From JAODBJ01 sp963782465 (GTDB lineage Bacteria; Actinomycetota; Acidimicrobiia; IMCC26256; PALSA-610), in NCBI GenBank assembly GCA_963782465.1, contig CAWAJR010000003.1, positions 558,001-622,000 on the forward strand: a stretch of DNA of 64,000 nucleotides. The letters run 5' to 3'. Position numbers and translations under genes: made by a program. Below are positions 62,696-64,000 of this stretch, piece by piece. The notes below the pieces were generated by a model. The model worked only from the letters and a program-made list of their open reading frames with translations. It searched no databases and was not told the DNA's origin. The number at the start of each line of letters is the position of its first letter. Position 1 is the stretch's first letter.

Positions 62696-64000
62696 GCGTC
62701 CATCATCTCCAGGATCTTCTGTTCGAGTTCCGCCGCACCGAAGGGCAAACCCTGCACCTTCGTGACACTCCGGGCATCGACGAGGAACTCGGCTCGCACC
62801 AACCGGGACAGCTGGCCGAGGTTCATCTCGGGCACCACCACCCGGCGGTACTGGCGCAACACGTCACCCAGGTCGGAAGGGAAGGGGTTGAGGTGCCGGA
62901 GATGCGCGCGACCGATGTGCTTCCCCCTCGCGCGGATACGGGTGACCGCAGATTCCGCCACTCCCCAGGTGCTGCCCCACGAGAGGACGATCACGTCGGC
63001 ATCGGGGTCGCCATCGTGGTCGGTGAGCGGGATGTCTTTGGCGATGGCCCTGACCTTCTCGTCGCGGAGGTGGATCATCCGCTCGTGGTTCTCGGGCTCG
63101 TAGCTGACGTTCCCGCTGCCGTCCTGTTTCTCCAAACCGCCGAGACGGTGCATCAAACCGGGCGTCCCCGGGATCGCCCACGGGCGAGCGAGCGTTTCCG
63201 GGTCGCGCAGGTAGGGCCAGAAGGCGTCACCATGATTCGGCTTCGTCGTGAACTCGACGGAAATGTCGTCGAGGTCGTCGTAGTTCGGCAACCGCCACGG
63301 CTCGGCACCGTTCGCGAGGTACCCGTCGGTGAGGAGCATCACCGGCGTGCGGTACTTGATCGCGATGCGCACCGCTTCGAACGCGGCGTCGAAACAGTCG
63401 GACGGCGACTTGGCCGCGACGATCGGCAGCGGCGCTTCACCGTGCCGTCCGTACATGGCGAGCAACAGGTCGGCCTGCTCGGTCTTCGTCGGCAGTCCGG
63501 TCGACGGCCCGCCGCGCTGCACGTCGACGAGCACGAGGGGCAACTCGAGACTGACGGCGAGGCCCATCGCTTCCGATTTCAAGTCGACGCCGGGACCGCT
63601 CGTCGCGGTCACGCCGAGGCAACCGGCGAACGCGGCCCCGATCGCGACGCCGGCCGCGGCGATCTCGTCTTCGGCTTGCAGCGTCTTCACGCCGAAGTTC
63701 TTGTGCTTCGAGAGTTCGTGCAAAACGTCGGACGCCGGCGTGATCGGGTACGACGCGTAGAGCAGCGGCAGCTTGGCCCGCTGCGACGCGGCGATGAGGC
63801 CGTAGGCCAGCGCGACGTTCCCCGTGACGTTGCGGTACGTGCCGGCTGGCAGTTTCGCGGGCAACACCTCGTACGGGTGGTCGAACAGTTCGGCCGTCTC
63901 GCCGAACGAATGCCCGGCTTTGAAGGCGGCGAGGTTCGCGTCGAGCACCTGCTGCTTGCCCGCGAAGCGGTGCTGGATCCAGTCGAGCAGTGGTTGCGTC
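62692..64000 (-). CDS. korA: 2-oxoacid:ferredoxin oxidoreductase alpha subunit, 5' part beyond the window
   Basis: The C-terminal ~436 residues of a fused gamma-alpha subunit. Seen: YASYPITPASDVLHELSKH, TLQAEDEIAAAGVAIGAA, TSGPGVDLKSEAMGLAV and VDVQRGGPSTGLPTKTEQAD, then VLSWGSTWGVAESAV. Reading continues without a stop to the edge (LLDWIQHRFAGKQQ), so the gamma domain and start are outside. With korB it forms the anaplerotic/TCA KOR pair like Rv2455c-Rv2454c. Confidence 0.95.

Overview
The window is high-GC, densely coded DNA from an actinobacterium. It carries the mctB, steA and tlyA lineage markers, a DUF222-HNH gene with an actinobacterial SOS box, promoters that place the -10 hexamer 6-9 nt before the start codon (leaderless mRNAs), and a gene order from about 26.8 to 60.3 kb that resembles Mycobacterium tuberculosis Rv1691-Rv1713 with insertions. 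The mix of catabolic oxygenases and acyl-CoA dehydrogenases with no mycolate genes suggests an uncultured Acidimicrobiia-like lineage; this placement is inference.

Region 1 (1-14.5 kb) is a catabolic island made of divergent gene pairs: SDR / fused 2-oxoacid dehydrogenase E1, acyl-CoA dehydrogenase / cytochrome P450, amidohydrolase+SDR / cyclase-like hydrolase, Baeyer-Villiger-type monooxygenase / Rieske oxygenase+SnoaL, and class II aldolase / TetR. A DUF222-HNH gene sits inside it. Four of the five divergent promoter regions hold the same 18-bp near-palindrome (consensus TTGTACCGACCGGTACAA) overlapping or abutting -10 boxes. The fifth, next to the TetR gene, holds a related dyad. The island therefore looks like one repressor-controlled regulon for an unidentified lipid, terpenoid or aromatic substrate.

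Region 2 (14.5-26.8 kb) holds two lipoproteins, a protein with a tandemly duplicated domain, a coupled pair of acyl-CoA dehydrogenases, a tRNA-Pro, an acyl-CoA carboxylase subunit with HMG-CoA lyase (leucine/isoprenoid-type catabolism) and an orphan TadE/TadG pair. Region 3 (26.8-43.7 kb) is housekeeping: der, a DUF512 radical-SAM protein, ispH, plsC-cmk-aroA-tyrA-aroH, rluB-scpB-scpA, trpS, a TraR/DksA-like protein, a XerC/D-family recombinase, a Nudix hydrolase and pyrG. Region 4 (43.8-58.2 kb) is one long run of coupled minus-strand genes. An envelope-glycopolymer cluster (HTTM protein, two paralogous alkaline-phosphatase-fold membrane proteins around a MraY/WecA-like transferase, MurJ) is joined to mctB-steA-recN-nadK-tlyA. 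Region 5 (58.2-64 kb) has a rhomboid protein, a HAD phosphatase, a TPR protein, a DUF1015 protein and the KorAB 2-oxoacid:ferredoxin oxidoreductase, cut by the window edge.

Nine otherwise intact genes are broken by ten single-base frame changes, mostly missing bases in G/C runs. Because these hit housekeeping genes (recN, tlyA, plsC) as well as catabolic ones, consensus errors in a draft assembly are more likely than real gene decay.
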